Assembly: GCF_900128445.1 (NCBI RefSeq)
Contig: NZ_LT671417.1
Coordinates: 1,598,769-1,662,768 of the forward strand
DNA length: 64,000 bases
From: Thermophilibacter provencensis
Lineage (GTDB): Bacteria > Actinomycetota > Coriobacteriia > Coriobacteriales > Atopobiaceae
Direction of reading: 5' to 3'
Every line of letters starts with the position of its first letter. Positions within the stretch are counted from its first letter, which is position 1. Under the pieces are notes generated by a model. It was given only the letters and a program-made list of their open reading frames with translations. It made no database searches and was not told where the DNA came from. This document shows, one piece after another, positions 37,146 through 46,022 of this stretch. Both the position numbers and the translations under genes were made by a program.

Positions 37146-37407
37146 AGAATAGCCGCCCTTTGTCAAATGAGATACTACAGGTTGGGCAGGCCATTTGCAT
37201 GCTCGCTGGATGCTCGGCACAAAATGGCCTCTACAGACAGTTAGAGAGATTCATGTGTGGGGCGGGTATTTCTGCTTGTGCTCTCACCCCCGTATTGTTC
37301 TTGATTGTCGAGGCGCGCCTCTGCGACCCTTGGTAGAATCGTTTGGCTGACCTTAAGGGAGAGCGCCTTTCTCCGGTGTTCTCACCCAAACCGACCATTG
37401 GAGTGTC

Positions 37408-40400
37408 ATGAGAGCTCCCGAGAAGATCGCAGTAGCGGCGTCGCTTGCACTTGCCACCTCGCTCGCCTCGCAGATGGGCGCACCCTCTGTCGCTTCCGCC
37501 GAGGAGATCTGCCCGGACTGCGTCCAGGAGTCCACGGAGTGCGACTCCCTTGAGGAGGAGAGGGACATCCTAGAGGACCCGCTTCAGGACTCGGAGGGTG
37601 TGGGGCCTTGGGGCGAGGAGGGGCCCTCGGAGGACGGTTCCGAGGAGCCCGAGCTTGGGGATGACGTCACGAACGTTCCAGGCTCTGCCCTCGATGCGGG
37701 TGACGAGGGTGATGGCCTAGAGGGTGAGGGGGACGTCCCCTCGGGAGACTCCGTGCTCGTGGATGATGGCATCGAGGGGCCCGGCGAGGCCATCTCCGCT
37801 TCTGATGACGTAAAAGGCGAGGTTGCTAACGACTCCCTCCCTGAGACGCCCTCGAATGATTTCGGCGTGACTCAGGGTGATTCCCAGATGTCCGAGGCTT
37901 CTGAGGCCCATGATCAGGCCGAGGAGGAGAAGGTCACCCGTCCTGACGGCTGGTATCTCGACGAGGAGGGCTTCTGGCGCTGGAGCCAGGCAAACAAGGA
38001 CCTGAGCGGCTGGCTCGTGACCGAGTACCTTCCCGGGCATAGCGCGGGATCGGGACTTCAGCGCTACTGGCTCGAGGACGGCAGGCTCGTCCACTTCGAC
38101 GAGGTCTTCCAGGCTACCACGGACGGCGTGAGCGAGTGGTTCTATGCCACAAACCAGGGCTACGTATCGCGTGGCAAGCTGGTGGCCAAGAGGGCGGACG
38201 GGACCTACGTTTACCTCTCCGACAACGAGGGCCGCCTGGAGGACGCCGGATGGCTCGTCACCGGAAAGTACGACGGCGGCACCCTGCAGCGTTACTGGAT
38301 AGACGCGGACGCCCGTGCCGCCGTGGTGGGCCAGTACTCGTCCGAGGGCGGCTACGGTCACGTGACGGGCGAACAGGGCCATACCGTCAGGGGCACCGCG
38401 ACGGTTCAGGGCAGGCGCTACATCGCCGACAACGACGGCCGCCTGACGAGGAACACCTGGGTCGTGACGGGTGCCTTCGCGGGCGGTAACCTCGAGCGCT
38501 ACTGGGCGGGCGAGACCGGTGCTTTTGTGGTTGACACGCTCGTCAACGCAGGTGGCGGCTACTTTGCCTATGCGACCTCCAGCGGCGCGGTGGTGAGGGG
38601 CTCTCACCGCGTGGGCAACCTCGTCTACCTTGCGGACAACGACGGCCGGCTCGCTCACTCCGGATGGGTCGTGACCGACGTCTACGGCCAGGGCCTCCAG
38701 CGCTATTGGATAGACCCCCAGAAGCACGCCGCGGTTATCGGCTATTCCAAGGCTGGGTATGGGCACTACACGCTTGAGACGGGATACGTGCTTCGCGGCA
38801 AGTACGACACGGGCCGCGGGCTCGTCTACGTTGCCGACAACGACGGCAGGCTCGCGGTCTCTCAGGCACCCGGTGCTGATGGCTCTGGATGGCTCATCAC
38901 TGGCGTCTATGACGGCGGCGCCCTCCAGCGCTACTGGATTGACGGCAAGAGCGGCGCAGCTCGCTCCGGCCTCTTCAACGCTGCCGCGTCTGCCCACTAT
39001 GGTCTTGCCGGTCAGGGTTACGTGCTCCGCAGCGCCCTGACGACGTCCTACGGATCCGTGTATGCGGACAACGACGGCGTGCTGAAGGAGAGCGGATGGC
39101 TCGTGACCGACGCCTTTGGCGCCGGGCTCCAGCGCTATTGGTTTGACGACTGCAGGATGGTCACCCACTCCCTCATCGATGCCAAGGAAGCCGGCTGGTG
39201 GGCCTATGCCCGTCCGGAGGGCTATGTGGTGCGCGGCAAGTACGTTGCCGGCGACGGCAGGGTCTATCTCGCCAACAACGACGGCAAGCTCGAGAACCCC
39301 GGCTGGCTGATTACCGGTGCCTATGACGGCGGCGGCCTCCAGCGCTACTACATCGATGGGGTCACGCGAGCGGCTAAGACCGGAGTCTTCCAGGTTGGGC
39401 CGGAGAGCTACCTGGGCCTCTCGGGCAGGGGGTACGTTCTGAGGGGCACCACGCGCCTTGGCGACCAGTACTATCGTGCGGATAACGACGGCATGCTCGT
39501 GCTCTCGTTCTTCTCATCCGTGGGGACGAGGGAGGGGGAAGCTGCTGCGAGCGTGGTCTCCACCTTCGTGGGGGACATGCCCTACCTCTTCCTCCCGTCC
39601 CATGCTGACATCAGCAAGGTGTCGCTCGGCTTCAGGCCGTTCGACGGAAGCGAGAGCATCCTGATCTCCTTTGGGGACAGCCCGTTCGTGGAGTACGAGA
39701 GCGGCGTCATCCTCGATCTGGGCTCCCTTGCCAAGGGTGCCAACGGCGCGCGCGTGGTGCGCTTCAAGACCTCCGCGGGCGCGCGCGAGCGCACCCTCTC
39801 CGTCATGATCTCCGCTAACGTGGGCTCCATGTATCTCATCAGCGACGACCCCATCAACGAGGGCAGGCCCTTCGTGGACGGCAGCCCGGACCACTCCACT
39901 AAGGCAAAGGGCACCATGCTCTACGTCCTGCCTGACGGGACGGTCGTCTACAACGGGGAGCTCACCCAGATCAAGGGCAGGGGCAACACCACGTGGGGCA
40001 ACTCCGCCAAGAAGCCCTACCAGATCAAGCTCGACAAGAAGGCTGACCTCCTTGGCCTGGGCGATGACGAGAAGGCGAAGACCTGGGTGCTCCTTGCCAA
40101 CGCCAATGACGCCACTCTCGTGCACAACACGCTCGCCTACCAGCTGGCGCAGATGCTCGGCCTCTCCGAGACCCCGCAGTCTGCCGCCATAGACCTCTAC
40201 TACGACGGTGAGTACCGAGGCTCTTACCTGCTCTGCGAGAAGGTCGAGATCAACGGTGGACGCGTTGACATAGACAAGCTCGAGGATGCCATCGAGGAGG
40301 CCAACCCCGGGGTCGACCTTGGGGAGCTGCCCCTCTCCACGGGCAGCAACAAGTACGGAAACACTTTCCAGTACGTGGAGGGGATGAACAGCCCCGAGGA

Positions 40401-41121
40401 CATCTCCGGAGGCTATCTCGTCGAGTTTGACGCCGCATATTACAGGACCGAGCGCTGCTGGTTCATGACCTCCGTCGGGGCATTCGTGGTGAAGGGCCCC
40501 GAGAACCTCTCGTATCAGCAGATGCGCTACATCAGCGAGTTTGTTCAGGCAGCCATCAACGCGACCGTCTCCGGGGAAGACGCGAGCAAGTACCTTGACG
40601 TTGACTCCTGCACGGCGGTCTGGGCGGTCAATGAGTTCTCCAAGAACATCGACTGGAGCGCCTCGTCCGCCTACTACTACCTTCCCTCCAGCTCCGACGA
40701 GACCCTCGACCATGTTCTCTACGCAGGTCCCATCTGGGACTTTGACGCGTCGTTTGGCATTCGGAATGATTTCCCCGAGGCGAGCGACCCCACGGGCGCG
40801 TGCTTCCCCAACAACCACTTGCCTGAGGTGTGGTTCACCAAGAACCCCGTCGTCTCAGACGAGGCAGATCGCGTGATTTCACAGGAACTCGCCTCCGCGG
40901 TCGAATGGGTGCTCGGAGACGGAGGGGAGGAGAGCGACTATCTCACCCTCGACCAGATGGTCGCTCAAGTCAGGGAGTCCCAGCATATGAACCAGGTTCT
41001 CTGGGGGCTCACCTCATTCGGCAATTGCCACGACCCCAGACCCACGTACGAGGAGAACGTCGCATACCTGCGCAGCTGGCTCGAGTCTCGCTTGGCATGG
41101 GTGAGGCAGTACTACAAGTAG
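37408..41121 (+). CDS. Wall-binding-repeat protein with C-terminal CotH kinase-like domain
   Basis: 1237 residues; GGAG lies four bases before the ATG. Order: signal peptide ending SVASAEE (1 to about 32), an acidic linker to about 175, about seven wall-binding repeats (GWLVT...LQRYW...YLADNDGRL) to about 690, a beta-rich spacer, and from about 830 a CotH domain: KGRGNTTWGNSAKKPYQIKL, LGLGDDEKAKTWVLLANAND, YYDGEYRGSYLLCEKVEI and GPIWDFDASFG. CotH proteins are atypical protein kinases first known from spore coats and also occur as secreted or surface proteins. A non-spore-former carrying one on wall-binding repeats suggests phosphorylation of a surface protein. The substrate is unknown. Confidence 0.87.
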   Translation: MRAPEKIAVAASLALATSLASQMGAPSVASAEEICPDCVQESTECDSLEEERDILEDPLQDSEGVGPWGEEGPSEDGSEEPELGDDVTNVPGSALDAGDEGDGLEGEGDVPSGDSVLVDDGIEGPGEAISASDDVKGEVANDSLPETPSNDFGVTQGDSQMSEASEAHDQAEEEKVTRPDGWYLDEEGFWRWSQANKDLSGWLVTEYLPGHSAGSGLQRYWLEDGRLVHFDEVFQATTDGVSEWFYATNQGYVSRGKLVAKRADGTYVYLSDNEGRLEDAGWLVTGKYDGGTLQRYWIDADARAAVVGQYSSEGGYGHVTGEQGHTVRGTATVQGRRYIADNDGRLTRNTWVVTGAFAGGNLERYWAGETGAFVVDTLVNAGGGYFAYATSSGAVVRGSHRVGNLVYLADNDGRLAHSGWVVTDVYGQGLQRYWIDPQKHAAVIGYSKAGYGHYTLETGYVLRGKYDTGRGLVYVADNDGRLAVSQAPGADGSGWLITGVYDGGALQRYWIDGKSGAARSGLFNAAASAHYGLAGQGYVLRSALTTSYGSVYADNDGVLKESGWLVTDAFGAGLQRYWFDDCRMVTHSLIDAKEAGWWAYARPEGYVVRGKYVAGDGRVYLANNDGKLENPGWLITGAYDGGGLQRYYIDGVTRAAKTGVFQVGPESYLGLSGRGYVLRGTTRLGDQYYRADNDGMLVLSFFSSVGTREGEAAASVVSTFVGDMPYLFLPSHADISKVSLGFRPFDGSESILISFGDSPFVEYESGVILDLGSLAKGANGARVVRFKTSAGARERTLSVMISANVGSMYLISDDPINEGRPFVDGSPDHSTKAKGTMLYVLPDGTVVYNGELTQIKGRGNTTWGNSAKKPYQIKLDKKADLLGLGDDEKAKTWVLLANANDATLVHNTLAYQLAQMLGLSETPQSAAIDLYYDGEYRGSYLLCEKVEINGGRVDIDKLEDAIEEANPGVDLGELPLSTGSNKYGNTFQYVEGMNSPEDISGGYLVEFDAAYYRTERCWFMTSVGAFVVKGPENLSYQQMRYISEFVQAAINATVSGEDASKYLDVDSCTAVWAVNEFSKNIDWSASSAYYYLPSSSDETLDHVLYAGPIWDFDASFGIRNDFPEASDPTGACFPNNHLPEVWFTKNPVVSDEADRVISQELASAVEWVLGDGGEESDYLTLDQMVAQVRESQHMNQVLWGLTSFGNCHDPRPTYEENVAYLRSWLESRLAWVRQYYK

Positions 41122-41167
41122 GGTTCTTTGCCATCCGCGATTCTGGGACGGGGGTATCTATAGGATC

Positions 41168-41173
41168 TTGACA
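41168..41173 (+). promoter_or_regulatory. Possible -35 box for the glucosaminidase gene
   Basis: TTGACA is a perfect -35 match in the gap after the CotH gene. Possible -10 sequences 17-19 bases on (TCTGTA or TGTAGA) are weak, so the promoter is only suggested. Confidence 0.3.
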
Positions 41174-41289
41174 CACAGCTCTGTTGTGGTTCTGTAGACA
41201 AGCGATCCTTCGAGGTCGGTCTCGTCCCTTCACCTAAACTTGAGAATTGGTGAAAGGCACAACGGACCTCAATCGAAAGGATGCCGTTC

Positions 41290-43263
41290 ATGATCCTTAG
41301 GAGCTCGGTAGTATCAGGTCTTCGTACGGGTGCCGCCGCTTGCGCGTGCGCAGCCGCGCTTTCGCTTCCGGTTGCCGTTGCTCCCGCATTTGCGGATGGT
41401 GTTTCCTCTATTACCTCGGAACGAGCCGCGACTATGACGGGCTGGCATCTGGAGGGCGGCGAATACGTCTACTACCGCTCCGACGGAACAAGGGCAACCG
41501 ACTGGCTCGTGGTCTCCGAACGCCCCGACGGCTCCCGGGGCGGCCTCGAGCGCTACTGGCTTAACCCCGATGGCACCCTCGCCAGGGGAGAGCTCGTTCA
41601 CGCTGCCGATGGTAGCTATGGCTACGCAAAGCCTGACGGCACCATCGTGAGGGGAAAATGGACAGACCCCAGCACGGGCTATGTGTATCTTGCCAACAAC
41701 GACGGTCAGCTGGAGAGAACCGGTTGGGTCGTCACGGGCTCCTATACTGGCGGTTACCTTGAGCGCTACTGGGTGGACCCCGTGAGTCACGCCTGCGAAC
41801 CCGGTCCTTCGACCGAGGGCTGGGCGCACTACACTCTTTCGAACGGGGCCGTCCTCCGCGGAGCCGGATACAACTCCTCGAACGAGAAGATCTACGCCGA
41901 CAACGACGGTCGCCTCTTCCAGTATGGCTGGCTCGTAACGGGCTCCTATACGTCCGGAGCGCTCGAGAGGTATTGGTTTGAGGACGGCCGCGCCGTGAGC
42001 AACACCCTCATCCCCGCCTCCAAGGCCGGTTGGCGTGCATACGCCAAGGACACAGGCGCCGTGGTGCGCGGCAAGTGGACGGACCCCTCTACGGGTTACG
42101 TCTACCTCGCCAACAACGACGGCAGACTCGAGAACGCCGGCTGGCTCGTCACTGGCGCTTATACGGGCGGAGCCTTGGAGCGCTATTGGGTTGATGGGGA
42201 GACCGGTGCCTGCGTCCCCGGACGCTCTTCCGCGGGATGGGACCACTACACCACCTCCTCCGGTCATGTCCTTCGCACTACTGCCGTTGTCGACGGCAAG
42301 CGGCTCGCTGCCAACAACGACGGGCGACTTACGACTGATGGCTGGGTTGTCACCAACAAGTGGGGACAGGGCCAGCAGCGCTACTGGCTCAGGGACGGGG
42401 AGGTCGTCTCCGGCGAGCTGATTTACACCGGCTCTACCTATGCCTACGCCAAAGACGACGGGACTATCCTGCGCGGTAAGCTCGCCATGGACGGCGTCAT
42501 GCTCCTCGCGGACAACGACGGAAGGCTCGCCTGGGGCGAGGGATGGCTCATTACGGGGATGTATGATGGCGGTGGTCTCCAGCGCTACTATCTCGCTAAG
42601 TCCGCCTCGGGGGCGTATTGCGGTGCTCGTATCGGTAGCTTCTCCGTGGGAAGCTCGGAGTATTATGGGCGCGAGGACACCGGCTACGTTGTGCGCGGAT
42701 CTTACGTCACGCCGGACGGCACCAAGCTCTTTGCGGACAACGACGGCGTGCTCGGTCACCGCATTATGGGCACCTCTCAGAACACCGTGGACCAGATGGT
42801 CCGCTACTACAACGCTCAGGGAAAGACCTACCCCTCTGCTGCCCTCGGAAGGGGAGGCGCGCCCGACATTCAGACGTTCTGCTCCATCATCTGCGAGGAG
42901 GCTGCCGCGGAGGGCGTAAGGGCAGAGATCGTCTTTACCCAGGCCATGCTCGAGACCGGCTGGCTCCAGTTCGGCGGGGACGTGAGCGTAGACCAGTTCA
43001 ACTTCGCGGGGATCGGTGCTACGGGAGGCGGTGTTCCTGGCAACTCCTTCCCGGACGTCCGCACGGGAATCAGGGCTCAGGTCCAACACCTCAAGGCCTA
43101 TGCGTCCACAGACCCTCTCAATAATGACTGTGTCGACCCGCGCTTTCACTACGTGACTCGAGGAAGCGCCCCAACCATGGAGCAGCTTGCGGGCAAGTGG
43201 GCTGCCAGCACGGGCTACGGGGAGGGACTGAGGAACATTCTCTCTGGGCTTTCACAGTATTAG
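41290..43263 (+). CDS. Wall-binding-repeat protein with GH73 glucosaminidase domain
   Basis: 657 residues from the ATG at 41290, nine bases after GAAAGGA; the ATG at 41281 touches that site. A signal peptide ends at about residue 36 (VAPAFADG). Unlike its relatives it has almost no acidic linker. About seven wall-binding repeats follow (YLANNDGRLENAGWLVTGAYTGGALERYW and similar). The C-terminal ~160 residues are a GH73 domain with the catalytic Glu in VFTQAMLETGWLQFGG and the QFNFAGIGATGGG segment. GH73 enzymes cut between GlcNAc and MurNAc in peptidoglycan, for cell separation or wall turnover. The next gene starts 41 bases on. Confidence 0.9.
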   Translation: MILRSSVVSGLRTGAAACACAAALSLPVAVAPAFADGVSSITSERAATMTGWHLEGGEYVYYRSDGTRATDWLVVSERPDGSRGGLERYWLNPDGTLARGELVHAADGSYGYAKPDGTIVRGKWTDPSTGYVYLANNDGQLERTGWVVTGSYTGGYLERYWVDPVSHACEPGPSTEGWAHYTLSNGAVLRGAGYNSSNEKIYADNDGRLFQYGWLVTGSYTSGALERYWFEDGRAVSNTLIPASKAGWRAYAKDTGAVVRGKWTDPSTGYVYLANNDGRLENAGWLVTGAYTGGALERYWVDGETGACVPGRSSAGWDHYTTSSGHVLRTTAVVDGKRLAANNDGRLTTDGWVVTNKWGQGQQRYWLRDGEVVSGELIYTGSTYAYAKDDGTILRGKLAMDGVMLLADNDGRLAWGEGWLITGMYDGGGLQRYYLAKSASGAYCGARIGSFSVGSSEYYGREDTGYVVRGSYVTPDGTKLFADNDGVLGHRIMGTSQNTVDQMVRYYNAQGKTYPSAALGRGGAPDIQTFCSIICEEAAAEGVRAEIVFTQAMLETGWLQFGGDVSVDQFNFAGIGATGGGVPGNSFPDVRTGIRAQVQHLKAYASTDPLNNDCVDPRFHYVTRGSAPTMEQLAGKWAASTGYGEGLRNILSGLSQY

Positions 43264-43303
43264 AATGAGAAGCCGTCGGGCGAGGACGCCCGAAGGAGAA
43301 GGG

Positions 43304-45832
43304 ATGAACGTGACTACAAGTAAACGATACATGGGGCCCGTGCTCCTCACCTCGGCTATCACCGGCGCCCTCAGCATGGGGTTTGTTGGCATTGCTCAGG
43401 CGAGTGAGTTGGGGGTAGGCAAGGCAGAGGCCGCCGTAAATGCCGGGCTCAACATACCCGTCGTCGCCTCTTCGGTTGACACCGTTCCTACTGCGTCCGA
43501 CGTGATCAACGCAAACGTTCCGACGATCTCTGGCAACGGGACTGCGGTATCCACGGGTGGCGGACAGCAGACACCCGTCGCTGGGGGCAATCTTGGAGGC
43601 GCTCAGAGCAATGGCTTCGAGTCCGAGACCCTTGGCGAAGAGGACGTCGAGCCTGGTTCCTCCGAACCCGGGTCCGAGGTCCCCGGCGAGGAGGTTCCCG
43701 GATCCGAGACCACCGAGACCCCCGGCGAGGGGGGCTCCGAGGCCGGCGGAGCCGGGTCCGAGACCGAGGGCGAGGCCCCCGGCGACGGGGGCCCCGGGGC
43801 GGACGGCGCCGATGCCGGGACCCCCGGCGCGGAGGGCGCCGGGTCCGACGCCCCCGCGCAGACGGTGACCGAGGCGCCCTCGCTCTCCGCGTCAGTGGCC
43901 GCGACCTCCGAGCCCCAGGTTGGCGAGGCCGCGGAGAAGGAGCCCTACCCGGCGACCGGCTGGGTCGTGGAGGACCGCGGCGACGGCCTGCAGCGCTACT
44001 ACGTGAGCGGCGGCGAGACGCTCAAGGGCCTCTTCGAGGCCGTCATCGACGGCGTCTCGAGCTGGTTCTACGGCCGCGAGGACCTCGGCGGCGCCGTCGT
44101 CCGCGGCAAGTGGGACAACGGGCGCGGGCGCGTCTACCTCGCCGACAACGACGGCCGCCTCGCCGAGGTCGCCTGCGGCTCCGGCTGGCTCGTGACCGAC
44201 GCCTACGACGGCGAGCTGCAGCGCTACTACATCGACGGCGCCGCCCACGCCGCGGTCTCGGGCTACTTCTCCACCGACGCCTACGGCAGGCTCGGCTCCG
44301 AGGGCGCGCTCGACCGCGACCACTTCGGCCTCGGCGGCGAGGGCTACGTGCTGCGCGGCGCCGGCAGCGGGGTGCGCTCCGACAGGATCCTCGCCGACAA
44401 CGACGGCCGCCTCGCCGAGGGCTGGGTCGTCACCGACGTCTTCGGCCAGGGCCTGCAGCGCTACTGGTTCGACTCCGAGGGCGTCATGGCCACGGGGAGG
44501 CTCGTGGGGGCTACCGAGGGCGACGCCTCGGGCTGGTACGCCTACGCCCTCTCCGACGGCAGGATCCTGCGCGGTGGCGCTACCGTTGAAGGCAATCGGT
44601 ATTTGGCTGACAACGACGGTAGACTTTCTACCAACTGCTGGGTCATCACCGGCGCCTTCACCGGCGGGGCTCTGGAGCGTTACTACGCTGGAAGTGACGG
44701 CGCCTTCCTCAAGTCGGGTCTTTTCCGCGCCAGTGATGGAACGTGGGCCTACGCCAAGTCCGACACTTCTATCCTCAGGACCCGTCTCAAGGTTGGCGAT
44801 CTTGTCTACCTTGCGGACAACGACGGCCGACTGGCTGGGCCCGGTTGGGTCCTCTCCGACAAGTATGGCCAGGGTCTCCAGCGATACTGGGTCGATTCCC
44901 AGGCTCACGCCGCAAAGGTTGGCTTCTTCGTAGCTAACGATGGTAAGACTTATTACACCACCGAGAATGGGTATGTTCTGAGGGGTGTCAAGAGCTTTGG
45001 CTCCTCTGCTGCGGGAAAGATTGTTCAGGTTGCGGACAACGATGGCAAGCTGATCGAGAACTTCGCCTCAAATGCCGGGTGGCTTGTTACCGGTGCCATG
45101 ACGAACGGAACGCTTCAGCGTTACTACCTCGTTGATACTGACGGTCATCTCTTTGCTCGGGTCGACCTCTTCGAAGCTGATCTTGCCGGTAAGAAGAGCT
45201 CCTTCTACGGTAACGCGAGCACTGGCTATGTTTCACGCAACCAGGTTCTTTCAGTCAACGGAAAGACCTATCGAAGCGACAACGACGGTCGTCTCATTGT
45301 TGCTGCCGTTCGTGTTTACCTTGATTCCGGCCACGGTGCGAGCGGTTCGTTCGATCCGGGTTCCAGCGGCTCTGGTTATCAGGAGTACAAGCTCACCGAG
45401 GAGCTCGTCAACATGATCGCGAGCATCCTTCAGAACAAGTATGGCATTGAGGTCGTCAAGCACGGGAATACCAACTACAGCGACCGGCAGGATGAGGCTT
45501 CGGCCAACAACTGCGACTTCCTCGTGTCCATTCACTTCAACGCCGGTGGCGGAACGGGCTCTGAGAGCTACATTCACACCATCCACGCTGCCCCAGGTTC
45601 CGAGGAGCTTCAGGATATCATGCACAAGTATCTGGTCGAAGGCCTGGGCCTCGCCGATCGCGGCCAGAAGGAGGAGCAGTTTGCCGTAGTGGGTGGCAAG
45701 GTTCCGGGCGTCTTGCTCGAGGTCTGCTTCATCGACAACGCAAATGACATGGCGCAGTATCAGGCTCGCAAGCAGACGCTTGCGGAGAAGCTCGCTGCCG
45801 GAATCGCTGAGTTCGCTCAGAAGATCTCCTAA
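43304..45832 (+). CDS. Wall-binding-repeat protein with N-acetylmuramoyl-L-alanine amidase (Amidase_3) domain
   Basis: 842 residues; GAAGGAGAAGGG lies before the ATG at 43304. Order: signal peptide ending GIAQASE (about 1-30), a Gly/Glu/Pro-rich low-complexity linker (about 100-200), about six wall-binding repeats, and an Amidase_3 domain from about 667. The zinc ligands are visible as the His of YLDSGHGASG, the Glu of YQEYKLTEEL and the His of FLVSIHFNAGG, with the catalytic Glu in GVLLEVCFIDN. It would cut the bond between MurNAc and the stem peptide. Bases about 43600-44580 are far more GC-rich than the rest of the gene, with a sharp edge at 44580, suggesting a swapped-in segment. Confidence 0.9.
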   Translation: MNVTTSKRYMGPVLLTSAITGALSMGFVGIAQASELGVGKAEAAVNAGLNIPVVASSVDTVPTASDVINANVPTISGNGTAVSTGGGQQTPVAGGNLGGAQSNGFESETLGEEDVEPGSSEPGSEVPGEEVPGSETTETPGEGGSEAGGAGSETEGEAPGDGGPGADGADAGTPGAEGAGSDAPAQTVTEAPSLSASVAATSEPQVGEAAEKEPYPATGWVVEDRGDGLQRYYVSGGETLKGLFEAVIDGVSSWFYGREDLGGAVVRGKWDNGRGRVYLADNDGRLAEVACGSGWLVTDAYDGELQRYYIDGAAHAAVSGYFSTDAYGRLGSEGALDRDHFGLGGEGYVLRGAGSGVRSDRILADNDGRLAEGWVVTDVFGQGLQRYWFDSEGVMATGRLVGATEGDASGWYAYALSDGRILRGGATVEGNRYLADNDGRLSTNCWVITGAFTGGALERYYAGSDGAFLKSGLFRASDGTWAYAKSDTSILRTRLKVGDLVYLADNDGRLAGPGWVLSDKYGQGLQRYWVDSQAHAAKVGFFVANDGKTYYTTENGYVLRGVKSFGSSAAGKIVQVADNDGKLIENFASNAGWLVTGAMTNGTLQRYYLVDTDGHLFARVDLFEADLAGKKSSFYGNASTGYVSRNQVLSVNGKTYRSDNDGRLIVAAVRVYLDSGHGASGSFDPGSSGSGYQEYKLTEELVNMIASILQNKYGIEVVKHGNTNYSDRQDEASANNCDFLVSIHFNAGGGTGSESYIHTIHAAPGSEELQDIMHKYLVEGLGLADRGQKEEQFAVVGGKVPGVLLEVCFIDNANDMAQYQARKQTLAEKLAAGIAEFAQKIS

Positions 45833-45859
45833 CTGAACGAGGTTATTTATACGTGCAGG

Positions 45860-45889
45860 GCGGACGTTGGGTTGTTTCCCGGCGTCCGC
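45860..45889 (+). terminator. Terminator after the amidase gene
   Basis: GCGGACGTTGGG (45860-45871) pairs with CCCGGCGTCCGC (45878-45889) around the loop TTGTTT, using two G-T pairs, and is followed by TCGTCTT. This closes the series of wall-protein genes. Confidence 0.6.
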
Positions 45890-46022
45890 TCGTCTTAAAA
45901 GAGTGAGCTCGCTCCTCGCTTCTAGTGGCTGCCCCGTTTCAAAATGGTTTACGATGGGGCAGAATCTCAAGATCATGAGATATGAGTACAGTTCCTTTGC
46001 CTGTCTTTCGCGGAGGTAATCC

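Noticed and set aside
37334-37339. TAGAAT as a -10 box for the CotH gene
   Set aside because: No -35 box at a workable distance and GC-rich surroundings; too weak to list.
37717-39168. 483-codon minus-strand frame opposite the CotH gene
   Set aside because: It is antisense to the repeat region; open only because of GC-rich periodic sequence.
41314-43149. 611-codon minus-strand frame opposite the glucosaminidase gene
   Set aside because: Antisense to clear repeats and a GH73 domain; no start context.
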